Origin: Chrysochromulina parva
Lineage: Eukaryota > Haptophyta > Prymnesiales > Chrysochromulinaceae
Assembly (NCBI GenBank): GCA_002887195.1
Contig: PJAB01001510.1
Coordinates: forward strand, 1 to 13,998
DNA: 13,998 nucleotides
Direction: 5' to 3'
Below the pieces are notes generated by a model. It made no database searches. It saw only the letters and a list, made by a program, of their open reading frames with translations, and was not told the origin of the DNA. The position numbers and the translations under genes are program-made. This document shows positions 13,998-13,998 of this stretch, piece by piece. Position 1 is the first letter of the stretch; every line of letters starts with the position of its first letter.

Positions 13998-13998
13998 C

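Overview
The window looks like nuclear DNA of a GC-rich unicellular alga. The evidence is eukaryotic: short GT-AG introns, a mitochondrial-type presequence on a pyruvate dehydrogenase E2 lipoyl protein, secretory signal peptides, Pro-rich (SPPPP) wall-protein stalks of the pherophorin type, 42-residue kinesin-light-chain-like TPR repeats, and no operon-like spacing or Shine-Dalgarno sites. The gene families resemble those I associate with haptophytes or pelagophytes, but the sequence alone does not fix the species.

Layout: (A) 1-1181, minus, runs off the left edge: a secreted protein with signal peptide, six-Cys ShKT-like domain, Pro-rich stalk, jacalin-like lectin domain, second stalk and a Cys-rich module. 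It is one long open frame. (B) 3640-1802, minus: two copies of the same Cys-rich module, a long Pro-rich stalk and a large EF-hand-like repeat unit. Its homology continues past its stop codon into 1801-~1182 in another frame, so the gene looks frameshifted. The continuation is riddled with small in-frame duplications and then reads without a stop into gene A. (C) 8548-4280, minus: an intronless 1422-residue Ala-rich coiled-coil protein with one IQ-like motif and a Lys/Gly/Ala/Pro-rich tail. (D) 9550-8783, minus: a UVR motif plus NTF2/SnoaL-like fold with a hydrophobic N-terminal segment. (E) 10532-9840, minus: a mitochondrial lipoyl-domain protein of the E2 family without a catalytic domain. 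(F) 10619-12181, plus, divergent from E: a flavin amine oxidase in three exons. (G) 13905-12692, minus, 5' end outside the window: TPR protein.

The most striking observation concerns introns. The two introns inferred in gene F (87 and 78 bp) and the candidate intron at the 5' edge of gene G (92 bp) are each bounded by a direct repeat of coding sequence of about 26-42 bp. The filler between the copies is built from micro-repeats. In each case removing the intron restores the conserved protein. This looks like recent intron creation by local duplication with filler, perhaps break repair or template switching. Gene B's EF region carries several related duplications that stayed in frame as coding sequence. 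The genes do not form an obvious pathway. A and B share a recently duplicated extracellular-type module, and E and F share an 86-bp divergent promoter region.
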